From assembly GCA_020002185.1 (NCBI GenBank), contig CM034541.1, positions 50,452,562 through 50,516,561 of the forward strand: 64,000 bases of DNA. The letters run 5' to 3'. Below, piece after piece: positions 48,151 through 57,755 of the stretch. The position numbers were made by a program, and so were the translations under genes. The notes below the pieces were generated by a model. That model did no database searches. It was not told where the DNA came from and saw only the letters and a list, made by a program, of their open reading frames with translations. This DNA comes from Paraescarpia echinospica (taxonomy: Eukaryota > Annelida > Polychaeta > Sabellida > Siboglinidae). How positions within the stretch are numbered: position 1 is the stretch's first letter; every line of letters begins with the position of its first letter.

Positions 48151-48914
48151 ACGGACAATTTTATGGAATCTGGGGTGTGAATGTCGTGAACCTCCAACAC
48201 CGGCGATCGATATCACTGTGGGTTATTCAGCGTCTTTCTTTTTTGCAGTGCGGGGAAACTTAATTGCATCCAGAACTCGGATTCACCACTACCACCCAGC
48301 ACTGATATAATCACCGGCCTGAAAGGATACACGGTGGAGCATCACCGCTGAATTTCCAAAGTCTCGTTTACGACGTCACCCAGCTGCCCGATGAAAATTC
48401 TGACTGCTGATCACGGGCATCCGGCTCGGAAGGTTGGACCGTGTCTTTGTAATTGTGTTGGCGTCCGTACTTCTGTTTATATTCAGTTTATCACTGAACA
48501 TTGATACGATTCGGACCATGTTTTTTGTTGTCACAATATTTTCCTATTCGCGGTCAATACAATTAACAATTAGTTGTGTGTTTAGCCCTACGTATCGTTA
48601 GTTCCGTCTGTCAAGTGTTCTCCATAAGTATTGCGCCTAGAGCTATACGTCTGCGTAAATACGGTTAGAAAGGCGTCCAATATTAAATATAGTCTAAACT
48701 ACTTATAGGTATGTTGACGTTGTTTTAAACACGAATCCATACTTTTGGTGTCTGCTATGCAAATCGTCTAGGAGAAAAAGTTTAACATACCGAGTACCCA
48801 TACACATGCACACTCATGTATACGTCATCTCAATTATAGTTGCATTTAGGAAGATATTGTGGGCAGGGTGTTTTCCAATTATAATGCAGGTACCTCTAAG
48901 AAATAAACCTTTGT
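48151..48914. other. Intergenic, nothing recognised
   Basis: No supported feature. Confidence 0.4.
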
Positions 48915-49165
48915 TCCCAGAACAGTGACGCATCTCGTCGGCAAAATATATTGTACTACCAATAACGCCTACAGTTACTTCACTAAAAACAGAACGTTAG
49001 CTAAAACGACATACATTCGAAAGACACCATATGCCTACAGGTATCACACGCACGCATGCACGCATGCACGTCGGCACGCACGCACGCACACACACACACA
49101 CACACACACATACCAAACACATACATACACGCAAACACGCACGCACCACGCACCACGCACGCACG
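48915..49165 (+). repeat. Mobile repeat ending in CA/CGCA microsatellite, copy 1
   Basis: CCAGAACAGTGACGC, TCGTCGGCAAAATATATTGT, GTTAGCTAAAAC and GACACCATATGCCTA, then the microsatellite. The same blocks lie at 50038-50260. Confidence 0.8.
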
Positions 49166-49999
49166 GGTCATTTTGAGAAACATTTGGAAGGCAAAACAAA
49201 TAAAGCTTAACACCAAACTGAGGATATATAACTCAAATCTCAAGTCAGTATTACTCTATGGCTCGGAGACACGGTGAATTACACAGAAAATACTAAAAAA
49301 GATTTTCATCAACAAATACCTGCGCAGAACCCTAGATCTAAAGTGGTCAGACATGATCGCCCAATACTACACTATGGGAATGGACCAAACAACTACCAAT
49401 AGAAGACGAAACAAAGAAGATGACATTAGTGGAGCGCAATAACGCAGCGATAAGAGCTCCGGACCCTCGACTGAGACAACGCGGGTTCGAATCCTGTGCG
49501 GCTGTGTTGAACCTTGGGCAAGTTCGTTCACTCAACATTGCTTCAGTTCACTCAGCTGTATGAATGAGTACCTGGCTATAGACAGTGATGTGGATATTTG
49601 TGTACCAATAGTCTTCGCGCATTAATTACAGTGTGGCTAAATGCTTCCCTGAGAAGTCGAGATGGTGGAGGTAGTAAAGTGTAATTAAAGCACTTTGAGC
49701 AGTCCCGGGGAATGGATACTGCGCTATATAAGAACTTACTTTTACCTTTTTGACATGGAGGTGGATAGGACATGCACGCAGGAAACATACAACAAACATC
49801 ACACGTCAAGCAATTACATGGAACACCCCAGAGACGAGAAGAAGAGGAAGGCCAAGAAACACCCGACAGAAAGACACGGAAAGCGAAAGAAAGCAGATGG
49901 GATACATCGGCAGAGAAATCGAGAAAATGGCATCAAACGGACTAGAGTGGGGGACCATGGTCGATGGCCTTTTGCCCTCAGCGAGAAAACAGGCCTAAG
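49165..49999 (+). mobile_element. LINE C-terminal fragment interrupted by a SINE
   Basis: Before the SINE: NSNLKSVLLYGSETR, then FINKYLRRTLDLKWSD. After it: RWIGHARRKHTTNITRQAIT, RRRGRPRNTRQKDTE and GTMVDGLLPSARKQ up to a stop at 49996-49998. This matches the post-RT region of endonuclease-RT LINEs. A TGA replaces Trp just after SETR. Confidence 0.85.
49432..49745 (+). mobile_element. tRNA-derived SINE inserted in the LINE
   Basis: GAGCGCAATAACGCAGCGAT (A-box region), GGGTTCGAATCC B box at about 49490, GAATGAGTACCTGGCTATAG, and TGCGCTATATAAGAACTTAC with a TTTTACC tail. TGACAT occurs on both sides (about 49421 and 49752) and may be the target-site duplication. Confidence 0.9.
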
Positions 50000-50037
50000 T
50001 AAATAATTACTTCAAAGAAATAACTGACAAATTTGTT

Positions 50038-50260
50038 TTCAGAACAGTGACGCGTCTTGTCGGCAAAATGTATATTGTAGCAGCAATAAAGCCTATTGAA
50101 ACTTCACAAAAAAACATAAGGTTAGCTAAAACTACGTAAATTCGAGACACCATATGCCTAAATGTGCACACACACACACATAAACACACACACACACCCA
50201 CACCCACCCACACACACACACACAAACGCGCGCGCGCGCACACCCTCACACATTCACAAC
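50038..50260 (+). repeat. Mobile repeat ending in CA microsatellite, copy 2
   Basis: It has the same ordered blocks as 48915-49165, followed by (CA)n and (CG)n. Confidence 0.8.
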
Positions 50261-50394
50261 ATATACACACCACCTATGCCCAATACACAGAAACATACAC
50301 ATCAAACCACTATCATCAAACTGTTGACGCACGCACGCACGCACACAGACGCACACACGCATGCATGCATAGCAGGGCCTGGTTTCACGAAGCG

Positions 50395-52245
50395 GCTAAG
50401 AACGTTCTTAACGCAAAGATTCGCAACAAGACCGATGTATTAACGGATTACGTGACCGAGGTGAATATGGATCTTGTAGCCATCACAGAGACGTTGTCGT
50501 GCTTACTTTTATCCAGGCGTTAAATAATATCCGGGTGACGGTTCTGCGCGTGCGTGTATCTAGGGGAATGTATTTAGCACCAGCTACGACTGTCGCGCTT
50601 TCATTTATCCGGGCGTTATGTATGTTTATATATATACAGCTATATATATATATACATATATATATATACATATATATATATACATTTATATATATTTCTA
50701 TCTATATATATTAATTATATAATGTTTGCTTCCCACATACATCAACAATTTCTGTCGTAAAACAGTTTCCTCTCCACGCACACGTCACGTGACTTACTCT
50801 TATGCTTGGTCACAAATCTGAAACAGCAAATTATAATTATGCACTCTAACTATAATGCTCGCACTACGACAACAACGAAACATATTTAACTGCTGGATGT
50901 TATTTATCACTACGTGATCTACTTGTGCCAAATATTATGCCTACATATGCATGTAAACACCACCCGGATAAAATTTAACGCCCGGATAAATGTAAGCGCG
51001 ACACCGTGGCTAAGCACTGGAGAAAAAGACGATAACTCTATAAAAGACCTGACGCCCGCTGAATACAAGTTTGTTCATCTTCCTCGGAAAAATCGCTACG
51101 GTGGTGATATCGGCCTTGTTTACCAATCGAGTTTCAAGGTGGTTGTTAACCGACGTGATCATATAAAATCTTTCGAGTTCATGGATGTTGATGTTTCATC
51201 ATCGGGAAACTCCATGAAACTTGTAATCATTTACCGTCCACCTCCGTCAAAAAAATATAAACATTCGTACGCTGACTTTCTCCGAATTTGTAGTTTCGTT
51301 GGACACTACTCCCTGATGACCTCCCGTTTTGCGATTGTCGGTGATTTCAACATCCCCTGGGACGAGCCATCTGACAACAGTGTGATACGTTTCGCCGACC
51401 TGCTTGAGTCACTCAACATCATTCAACATGTTCAAGTTTCAACACACATCGACGGTCACACCATTGATCTGATCCTCACTCTATCCGGAAATCACGGGAT
51501 AACTTCAACAAAAACATCGTTGCTGCTGTCTAATCACCTGTGGGTGGAATGTGTCGTCGATATGGAGAAACGGGTCACTCTTCGGAAACCGATCACATAC
51601 CGAAAGTACAAAACATTGACAAGGCTGCGTTTGTTAATTAAATCGCATCGTCGCTTCTGACCACAGTTCCGTCTGTCATACAAACAGCGAGTGAATTTGC
51701 AGATCACTACAATATGGTTTTGACCAAACTTATCGAGAAGCACGCACCACTATATGTGTCGTATCGCTGATCGTCCACTCGTACCTTCGTACAACGAGAA
51801 GGTGATCAAAGCCAAGCAAATTCGACGACAGCGTGAACGGAAATGGCGCGCCACACATCACTTCAAGTAAATCACGAAATGTATAAGACACAGTGCGCAC
51901 AGGTAAAGATGACAATCAAAGAAGCCAAGTCTGACTACTATGCTTCTGAGATAGAACAGTGCGGGAGTGACAACAGGCGACTGTATCGTCTGCTAAATGG
52001 ACTACTGCAGCGAAGAAAGTCCCAATATCTACCAGCTAACGACAACATCCAAGATCTCGCAACTAGTTTCTCAAACATCTTCTCTACGAAAATCGAGACG
52101 ATTCGTGTGGCGCTACATATCCAGTCTACACTCACGTCCACCACAACCACAGCCCGCCATCCAGCACCCTGCGTGTCACAACTTCACTCACTTCCGATTG
52201 CGACTACATCAGACATCCGCAATCTGCTCAACAAGTCACTAACAA
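50395..52245 (+). mobile_element. CR1/L2-type LINE 5' part, split by a MITE and truncated
   Basis: The endonuclease begins at about 50400 (RNKTDVLTDYVTEVNMDLVA, ITET) and resumes after the insertion at 51008 (WLST, then VIIYRPPPSK, IVGDFNIPWD, LSNHLWVEC). The linker to RT continues at 51843-52245 (AKSDYYASEI, LATSFSNIFSTKIETIR) in a new frame. The RT itself is absent: the sequence stops at the tandem repeats before the palindromic element. Confidence 0.85.
50495..51004. mobile_element. MITE with about 43-bp inverted ends inside the LINE endonuclease
   Basis: The left end TGTCGTGCTTAC, then TTTATCCAGGCGTTAAAT, is matched in reverse at the right by ATTTAACGCCCGGATAAA, then TGTAAGCGCGACA. CGT flanks both sides (50492-50494, 51005-51007) and one copy restores the expected Glu-Thr-Trp codons. 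A second copy of the left terminus lies inside at about 50590-50619. The core is (TA)-rich. Confidence 0.85.
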
Positions 52246-52247
52246 CA

Positions 52248-52411
52248 ACTAATCGTTTTCGGGCACCTACTTATAAAAAAAGATCAAAGGCTTTTTTTGA
52301 CACTAATCGTTTTCGGGAACCTACTTATAAAAAACGTGATGGATTACCCCTTTGACACTAATTGGTTTTGGACACCTACTTATAAAAAACGTGATTGATT
52401 ACCCCGAGATG
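52248..52411 (+). repeat. Three 54-55-bp direct repeats at the left edge of the palindrome
   Basis: Units start at about 52248, 52302 and 52357. Each contains ACTAATCGTTTTCGGG, ACCTACTTATAAAAAA and (units 2-3) CGTGATGGATTACCCC. They are absent on the right side. Confidence 0.85.
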
Positions 52412-52549
52412 CCACCTAGCGGTGAGTGCAGAGACCCCTTTAGTTCGTCCCCTAGCGATCAACGTCGTACCTAGCGCGTGCTGACGTAAGCAATAATGCG
52501 TTTATCGCGCGAGTATATAACCACGATAAAACCACTGTATAAACGTCGA

Positions 52550-52621
52550 CGACGAATTAGCTCTCCTGGGAGAGTGTTCGACTAGGGATTGAAAGATTCC
52601 CGGTCCGAGTCCGTTCGTCGA
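52550..52621 (+). tRNA. tRNA-Pro(AGG)-like gene 1, left arm
   Basis: The 7-bp acceptor stem CGACGAA/TTCGTCG is perfect. The anticodon stem TTCGA/TTGAA encloses the loop CTAGGGA with anticodon AGG (52584-52586). D-arm GCTC...GAGT is present; the T stem is weak (CGG/CCG). One extra base precedes the D stem. A TTTTT Pol III terminator lies at 52625-52629. It is tRNA-like; aminoacylation is unproven. Confidence 0.6.
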
Positions 52622-52719
52622 CCCTTTTTAGATTCGTTGTATGTGAGGTGCCACCTAGCGGTGAGTACAGAGATCATTGTTCCCTATAATATAACCGGGG
52701 TAAAACCACTGCATAATCG

Positions 52720-52796
52720 TTGGCGACGGTATAGCTCTCTTAGGAGAGTGTTCGCCTAGGGATCGAAAGATTCCGGGTTTGAACCCTAGTCGCAAC
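52720..52796 (+). tRNA. tRNA-Pro(AGG)-like gene 2, left arm
   Basis: Anticodon loop CTAGGGA (AGG at 52758-52760) with stem TTCGC/TCGAA. T arm CCGGG-TTTGAAC-CCTAG. The acceptor GCGAC/GTCGC has an extra G. It is followed by TTTTT at 52797-52801. It is a diverged tandem copy of gene 1, including the upstream block CCACCTAGCGGTGAGT. Confidence 0.6.
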
Positions 52797-52829
52797 TTTT
52801 TAGTTCCTCTATCTAGCGGTGGTGGTGAC

Positions 52830-52870
52830 AGTATATAAGCGGTGGCGGTAGCGGGTGATCGGTAGTCGGT
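52830..52870 (+). promoter_or_regulatory. TATA-type promoter of the NADAR gene, left arm
   Basis: TATATAA about 35 bp before the ATG, in a short spacer after the tRNA-like terminator. Confidence 0.5.
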
Positions 52871-53326
52871 ATGATGTCGTCGCCTATAAAGTTTGGTGGA
52901 TCGCGGTCGTTCTTGTCAAATATGTATTCGTGTCGAATGACGGTGTGGGGACGGGGCTTTCAGTCCGTCGAGCACGCCTATCAGTATAGGAAAGCAATGT
53001 TCAACGACGACGTGGAATGCGCCGAACGCATTAAAAGAGCGCGATCGCCTTATGTAGCGAAACGACGCAGTTACGGAATTCGAAAAAAGAGAACGGGAAC
53101 CAAATGGAACGACGTTAGGGTCGGATGTATGAAGGGCTTGTTGATGAGAAAGTTTGGCGGATCGTCCGAGTTGAAGGCCGAACTGTTGGCCACCGGGGAC
53201 GCCGAATTGGTGGAATGGGTACCGAGTAGGGAGGGTTTCTGGGGTACCAGGATCGGGGACGTTGCGGGGGAGAACATGCTCGGTAAACTGTTGATGGAGG
53301 TACGCGATGCTTATAAAGACGCGTAA
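52871..53326 (+). CDS. NADAR-domain protein (YbiA/DUF1768-like), left arm
   Basis: 151 codons, full length for a single NADAR domain. Visible motifs: FLSNMY (14-19), SVEHAYQ with the putative catalytic Glu (32-38), AKRR (63-66), KW-DVR (78-83), LLATGDAELVE (105-115), FWG (123-125), GENMLGKLLMEVR (133-145). NADAR proteins are N-glycosidases that act on ADP-ribose adducts or riboflavin intermediates; some reverse ADP-ribosylation of DNA. In a virus-like element a counter-defence role is plausible but inferred. A TATA box precedes it and the ATPase gene starts 27 bp downstream, suggesting a linked unit. An identical protein is encoded in the right arm. Confidence 0.85.
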   Translation: MMSSPIKFGGSRSFLSNMYSCRMTVWGRGFQSVEHAYQYRKAMFNDDVECAERIKRARSPYVAKRRSYGIRKKRTGTKWNDVRVGCMKGLLMRKFGGSSELKAELLATGDAELVEWVPSREGFWGTRIGDVAGENMLGKLLMEVRDAYKDA

Positions 53327-53353
53327 AAAGTGTTCGTCGTTCAGTCGTGAAAA

Positions 53354-53743
53354 ATGAGCGGACCGTCGTTGAAGCATCCTTTTACATGTATAGTAGCCGG
53401 TCCTACGGGGTGCGGTAAGACGACGTTCGTCGAGCGTCTGATACGTCACGACGCTATGATCGATCCGCCGCCGGAGAAAATCCTGTGGTGCTACGGACAG
53501 TGGCAGACCGGCTACGCGTCTATGTCTTCGAAAATAGAGTTCGTAGACGGCCTACCGGATCCGAAACGTTTAGATGGTAAAGCGAGAACGCTTCTAGTAC
53601 TCGACGACCTCATGGAGGAGACCGATAGCCGGGTGACGGTGACAATCAGCCGATTGGCTGATTGTACGGTTTTCTTTCCCTTTCGGAAACATGTTCTGTC
53701 GCAGTTGTACGACCGACGTATTACAATGATGACTTTTTTTTAG
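53354..53743 (+). CDS. Packaging-type P-loop ATPase (A32/FtsK-like), left arm, 3' end replaced
   Basis: 129 codons. Walker A GPTGCGKT (16-23) and Walker B LLVLDD (80-85) followed by LMEE fit the ATPases that pump DNA into capsids of Polintons and large DNA viruses. These proteins normally continue well past Walker B. Here the conserved frame stops at about residue 96, where the palindrome arm ends (53640). The remaining codons read through the spacer in a non-homologous direction, so this copy is truncated. It differs from the right-arm copy at two residues near position 50. Confidence 0.75.
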   Translation: MSGPSLKHPFTCIVAGPTGCGKTTFVERLIRHDAMIDPPPEKILWCYGQWQTGYASMSSKIEFVDGLPDPKRLDGKARTLLVLDDLMEETDSRVTVTISRLADCTVFFPFRKHVLSQLYDRRITMMTFF

Positions 53744-53751
53744 TAAATAGT
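53641..53751. other. Palindrome spacer with hairpin
   Basis: 53642-53665 is a perfect hairpin: 10-bp stem (ACAATCAGCC with its complement) and GATT loop. The minus strand of the spacer continues the right-arm ATPase coding similarity, so the spacer belongs to that copy. Confidence 0.8.
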
Positions 53752-54038
53752 ACCGTCACCCGGCTATCGGTCTCCTCCATGAGGTCGTCGAGTACTAGAA
53801 GCGTTCTCGCTTTACCGTCTAAACGTTTCGGATCCGGCAGACCGTCTACGAACTCTATTTTCGAAGACATAGACGCGTAGCCGCTCTGCCACTGCCCGTT
53901 GCACCAGAGGATTTTCTCCGGCGGCGGATCGATCATAGCGTCGTGACGTATCAGACGCTCGACGAACGTCGTCTTACCGCACCCCGTAGGACCGGCTACT
54001 ATACATGTAAAAGGATGCTTCAACGACGGTCCGCTCAT
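53721..54038 (-). pseudogene. Packaging-type P-loop ATPase, right arm, frameshifted
   Basis: It has the same Walker A and B motifs as the left copy. The frame ends early after an A-run at about 53731-53739. Similarity to the family continues beyond it in another frame up to the hairpin, so a single-base slip in the A-run appears to have broken the gene. It is also cut off at the hairpin. Confidence 0.75.
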
Positions 54039-54065
54039 TTTTCACGACTGAACGACGAACACTTT

Positions 54066-54521
54066 TTACGCGTCTTTATAAGCATCGCGTACCTCCATCA
54101 ACAGTTTACCGAGCATGTTCTCCCCCGCAACGTCCCCGATCCTGGTACCCCAGAAACCCTCCCTACTCGGTACCCATTCCACCAATTCGGCGTCCCCGGT
54201 GGCCAACAGTTCGGCCTTCAACTCGGACGATCCGCCAAACTTTCTCATCAACAATCCCTTCATACATCCGACCCTAACGTCGTTCCATTTGGTTCCCGTT
54301 CTCTTTTTTCGAATTCCGTAACTGCGTCGTTTCGCTACATAAGGCGATCGCGCTCTTTTAATACGTTCGGCGCATTCCACGTCGTCGTTGAACATTGCTT
54401 TCCTATACTGATAGGCGTGCTCGACGGACTGAAAGCCCCGTCCCCACACCGTCATTCGACACGAATACATATTTGACAAGAACGACCGCGATCCACCAAA
54501 CTTTATAGGCGACGACATCAT
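54066..54521 (-). CDS. NADAR-domain protein, right arm
   Basis: 151 codons, the same protein as at 52871-53326, with all NADAR motifs intact. It is transcribed towards the centre. A TATA sequence lies upstream (about 54568-54576), moved slightly by a 16-bp duplication in the leader near 54530. Confidence 0.85.
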   Translation of the reverse strand: MMSSPIKFGGSRSFLSNMYSCRMTVWGRGFQSVEHAYQYRKAMFNDDVECAERIKRARSPYVAKRRSYGIRKKRTGTKWNDVRVGCMKGLLMRKFGGSSELKAELLATGDAELVEWVPSREGFWGTRIGDVAGENMLGKLLMEVRDAYKDA

Positions 54522-54611
54522 ACCGACTACCGATCATACCGACTACCGATCACCCGCTACCGCCACCGCTTATATACTGTCACCACCACCGCTAGATAGA
54601 AAAACTAAAAA

Positions 54612-54688
54612 GTTGCGACTAGGGTTCAAACCCGGAATCTTTCGATCCCTAGGCGAACACTCTCCTAAGAGAGCTATACCGTCGCCAA
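54612..54688 (-). tRNA. tRNA-Pro(AGG)-like gene 2, right arm
   Basis: Mirror copy of 52720-52796 with the same AGG loop. Confidence 0.55.
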
Positions 54689-54786
54689 CGATTATGCAGT
54701 GGTTTTACCCCGGTTATATTATAGGGAACAATGATCTCTGTACTCACCGCTAGGTGGCACCTCACATACAACGAATCTAAAAAGGG

Positions 54787-54858
54787 TCGACGAACGGACT
54801 CGGACCGGGAATCTTTCAATCCCTAGTCGAACACTCTCCCAGGAGAGCTAATTCGTCG
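54787..54858 (-). tRNA. tRNA-Pro(AGG)-like gene 1, right arm
   Basis: Mirror copy of 52550-52621, with acceptor stem and AGG loop conserved. Confidence 0.55.
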
Positions 54859-54996
54859 TCGACGTTTATACAGTGGTTTTATCGTGGTTATATACTCGCG
54901 CGATCAACGCATTATTGCTTACGTCAGCACGCGCTAGGTACGACGTTGATCGCTAGGGGACGAACTAAAGGGGTCTCTGCACTCACCGCTAGGTGG

Positions 54997-55503
54997 GGCT
55001 ATTTGGGGTAGTCTCAGGAGTTGCCCCCTAATTTGGGGATGATCTCAGCTGGGTATGTGTCATGCAACCGTCCCTAGTGGCTAGGTACCACCTAGGAGCT
55101 AATGACCCTAACTTGGACTTAGGTGTGTGTCATGCAACTGATCATTGGACATGGAGCCCTGGACATAGAGGTCATATGTGTCAATGCTAAACGGAAATAA
55201 CTAACCTTGAAGTGTAGCATGCGGAGGGAAGGAAGTCCTTCAATGATCCTCCAACGCTTCAGGAAATAGAGAAAGAACCAAAACACTGGCAGTTCACAGC
55301 CAACTGAAGTAATTAACATTGTTATTTTAGTTGTTTTACAGGATTATGGCATCAAATATACGAAAAAAAACAGTTAGCATCAAAGCATTAGCATCAGTGG
55401 TTTCACAATTCGGAGACATACTGAATTGTGTGCATATCAAATGAATAGGCTGAAATGTTTATTGCCAACTTGTTATACAAAATATGATTTAAAGTGACAT
55501 TTG
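54997..55503. other. Flank right of the palindrome, nothing recognised
   Basis: Short repeated GTGTCATGCAAC blocks at about 55057 and 55127. The LINE interrupted on the left side does not resume here. Confidence 0.4.
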
Positions 55504-56885
55504 TTATAAAAATGGGCCCAGTGGCCCTAAAGTCCTTTGGACTAATACGTCTATATGTGACCCCGGCTGACCAAATGAGTGATAAGTCAGAAAAATTGTA
55601 ACATTGTTTTCTTTCATTCTTGTAAAGGTTGGGTAGGATGCTAATAAGAAAGCATTTGATTTAGTAGACCAGTCCTCACTGTGGTCTAAGATAATTTCGT
55701 GTGGCATTAATGGTAATGTGTTGAAAATTGCATACAACATGTACAAAAATGCTAAATCATGTATAAAACAGGGCCAGGTTGTGTCAGCCTTCTTCTCACT
55801 TGTTATCAAAACTTGTCTCCTTTGTTATTTGTTATTTACCTGAATCATTTTGAACACTGTTAGTCATAATTATAAGGGACTTGACTTGAAATTGACAACA
55901 ACCTTAGTGGTGATGATGTAGACATTTTCTTGAAAATGTATGTTCTACTATATGCTGATGACACTAGAATGATTCAATCAATTACAGATTTCTTGTGTAT
56001 AGCGGAACTATGTCAACTCTTCTTGTTTCAGGTGTCAACTACATAGTGAATCTGTAATTATTAGTATATATTGATACAATTGATTTACACAGTACCATGT
56101 CTAAACAAGGCATGGCAAGTGTAAACAGAACAGTAGAATGCATTTGATATCAATAAAGTGTAGGATATTTCACTCTATAGTTGTCCAGAATATTAATTTT
56201 CTATGTTTGTTACCTACAGGTGACAATACATCTTTAACCAGTAGACACCACAGTCACACCATTTTATAATAATTAAATGAACATAAAAATAAACACAACT
56301 TGCAATTATAGAAAATCAATAGTTTTGAAGATACAGTTTAAAAGCTGCAGGCAACTGTTCAGTTTAATAGGGGTCAAATGTGTCTGCTCTGCCTGTGACC
56401 AATTAAAGATTAGTCAAGGTCTCAATAGAACAATGCAAAGTGGAGTGAGGCTGGGCACTGTTTCTGGTACAATACACAAAATCTACTGTTGGGGGTGGTA
56501 TAGATAATATAAAACGTTTGCACTTTGGGGGCCCCTGAGGTGCCCTTAGAATGATTCAGTCAAATACAGATTTCTTGTGTATAGTGGCAGCACCCTAAGA
56601 TACATCTATACAAAATGAGAGAAAAAGTCACTGAACAGTTTTTGAAAAAAATAGGCAAAATGTGAAAAAATAAGATTTTTTTTGGCCATTGGGGGCCCTA
56701 CGGGGCCCTTAGAATGATTCAATCAAATACAGATTTCTCGTGCATAGTGGCAGTACCCTAAGATAAGTCTATGCAAAATTAGAGAAAAAGTTACTGAATG
56801 GTTTCTGAGATACGGCACCTGACGGCAGACATCAGACGCAGAGGTATTACAATAGTCCCTTGGACCTTCGGCCCAAAGGACTAAA
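55504..56885 (+). mobile_element. Element with inverted GTCCTTTGG ends and internal direct repeats
   Basis: The left end has AAAGTCCTTTGGACTAA and the right end CCCAAAGGACTAA. A block with CCCTTAGAATGATTCA and TACAGATTTCT, then GTGGCAG and CCCTAAGATA, is repeated at about 56540 and 56706, with a relic at 55970. A LINE RT fragment lies inside. Confidence 0.5.
55630..55985 (+). pseudogene. LINE reverse-transcriptase fragment
   Basis: KKAFDLVDQSSLWSKIISCG, MYKNAKSCIKQG and, after damage, LYADDTR (about 55949-55969), the RT catalytic motif. Stops and frameshifts are present. Confidence 0.75.
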
Positions 56886-57755
56886 AACTATCGCCCTGTA
56901 TCGAATCTGCAGTATACCTCTAAATTAACAGAACGGGCTATTGTAGACCAACTTTGCTTTCATTTAGAATGTGGATTTCCTTTACCACCTTGTCAGTCTA
57001 CTGAAACTGCACTTGTTAAGGTCCAGTCTGACATTCTTTTATTTAAATGTGGACCAGTAGAAGGTCACACAACTGGTTTTAATTAATGTGTCGTCGGCTT
57101 TTGATACCATGAGATTTTGTTGAATATTATGAATTGTTCTTTTGGTGTATCAGGCACAGCTCTAAATTGGTTTTCATCATATCTTCAATCAAGGTCGCAA
57201 TGAATTATTATTGATGGTACAGTGTCTGATCAGTTTAAACTTAATCAGGGAGTACCGCAAGGATCATACCTTGGCCCTGTGGAATTCACAGAGTATTCTA
57301 GCCCTGTTTTTCATATCATTGATCAGCATAGTAAGCTGGGGCATGCGTATGCTGATGACCGTCAGGTGTACTGTGGTTTTAACCCCGATTCTATGCACAG
57401 CAATCGCGAGTCTATAGAACGGTGCATTAGTGACATCAATAGCTGGATGCAAAGCATGAAATTAAAAACGAACAACTCCAAGACTGAGTACATCTTAATT
57501 GGTTCTCCGCAACAACTGGCAAAATGCACCAACATGTCCATTAACATCGGGGGGAATGAGGTACATGCTTTCAATTGTGTGCAAAATTTGGGCACTTATT
57601 TTGATAAGCACATGTCTATGGAACAACATATCAAGTCCAAATGTCAGGCAGTTTATGCACAACTATATAACACTGGGAAAATTAGAAAATATTTCGATCA
57701 ACAGAGTGCAGAGAAACTGATACATGCTCTGGTCCACAGCCATATTCATTAGTGT
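56885..57755 (+). mobile_element. CR1/L2-type LINE RT fragment
   Basis: It starts NYRPVSNLQYTSKLTERAI and GFPLPPCQSTETAL. 57222-57752 is a 176-codon open stretch with NQGVPQGSYLGP, HAYADDRQVY (catalytic YADD), MKLKTNNSKTEYILIG and VQNLGTYFDK. Upstream stops (for example near 57090) make it inactive. The ends are truncated. Confidence 0.85.

Larger units (their letters stand above)
52412..54996. mobile_element. Palindromic virus-like/Polinton-like element (tRNA-like x2, NADAR, ATPase per arm)
   Basis: Arms 52412-53640 and 53752-54996 are reverse complements with few substitutions plus one 16-bp duplication near 54530. The spacer is 111 bp. Each arm, from outside in, holds two tRNA-Pro-like genes, a NADAR ORF and a P-loop ATPase ORF pointing to the centre. 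Intergenic gaps are tiny (27 bp between the ORFs), and CpG is visibly dense, unlike the flanking DNA. Similar packaging-type ATPases occur in Polintons/adintoviruses and large DNA viruses. No capsid, polymerase or integrase is present, so this is a fragment or a reduced element. Confidence 0.8.

Noticed and set aside
50162..50523. Thr/His-rich ORF joined to VNMDLVAITET
   Set aside because: The first half is a CA repeat; only the last part is LINE endonuclease and is annotated as such.
52916..53449. 177-codon ORF opposite the NADAR gene (also at 53943-54476)
   Set aside because: Antisense shadow of NADAR. It has no domain of its own, while the NADAR frame carries all conserved motifs.
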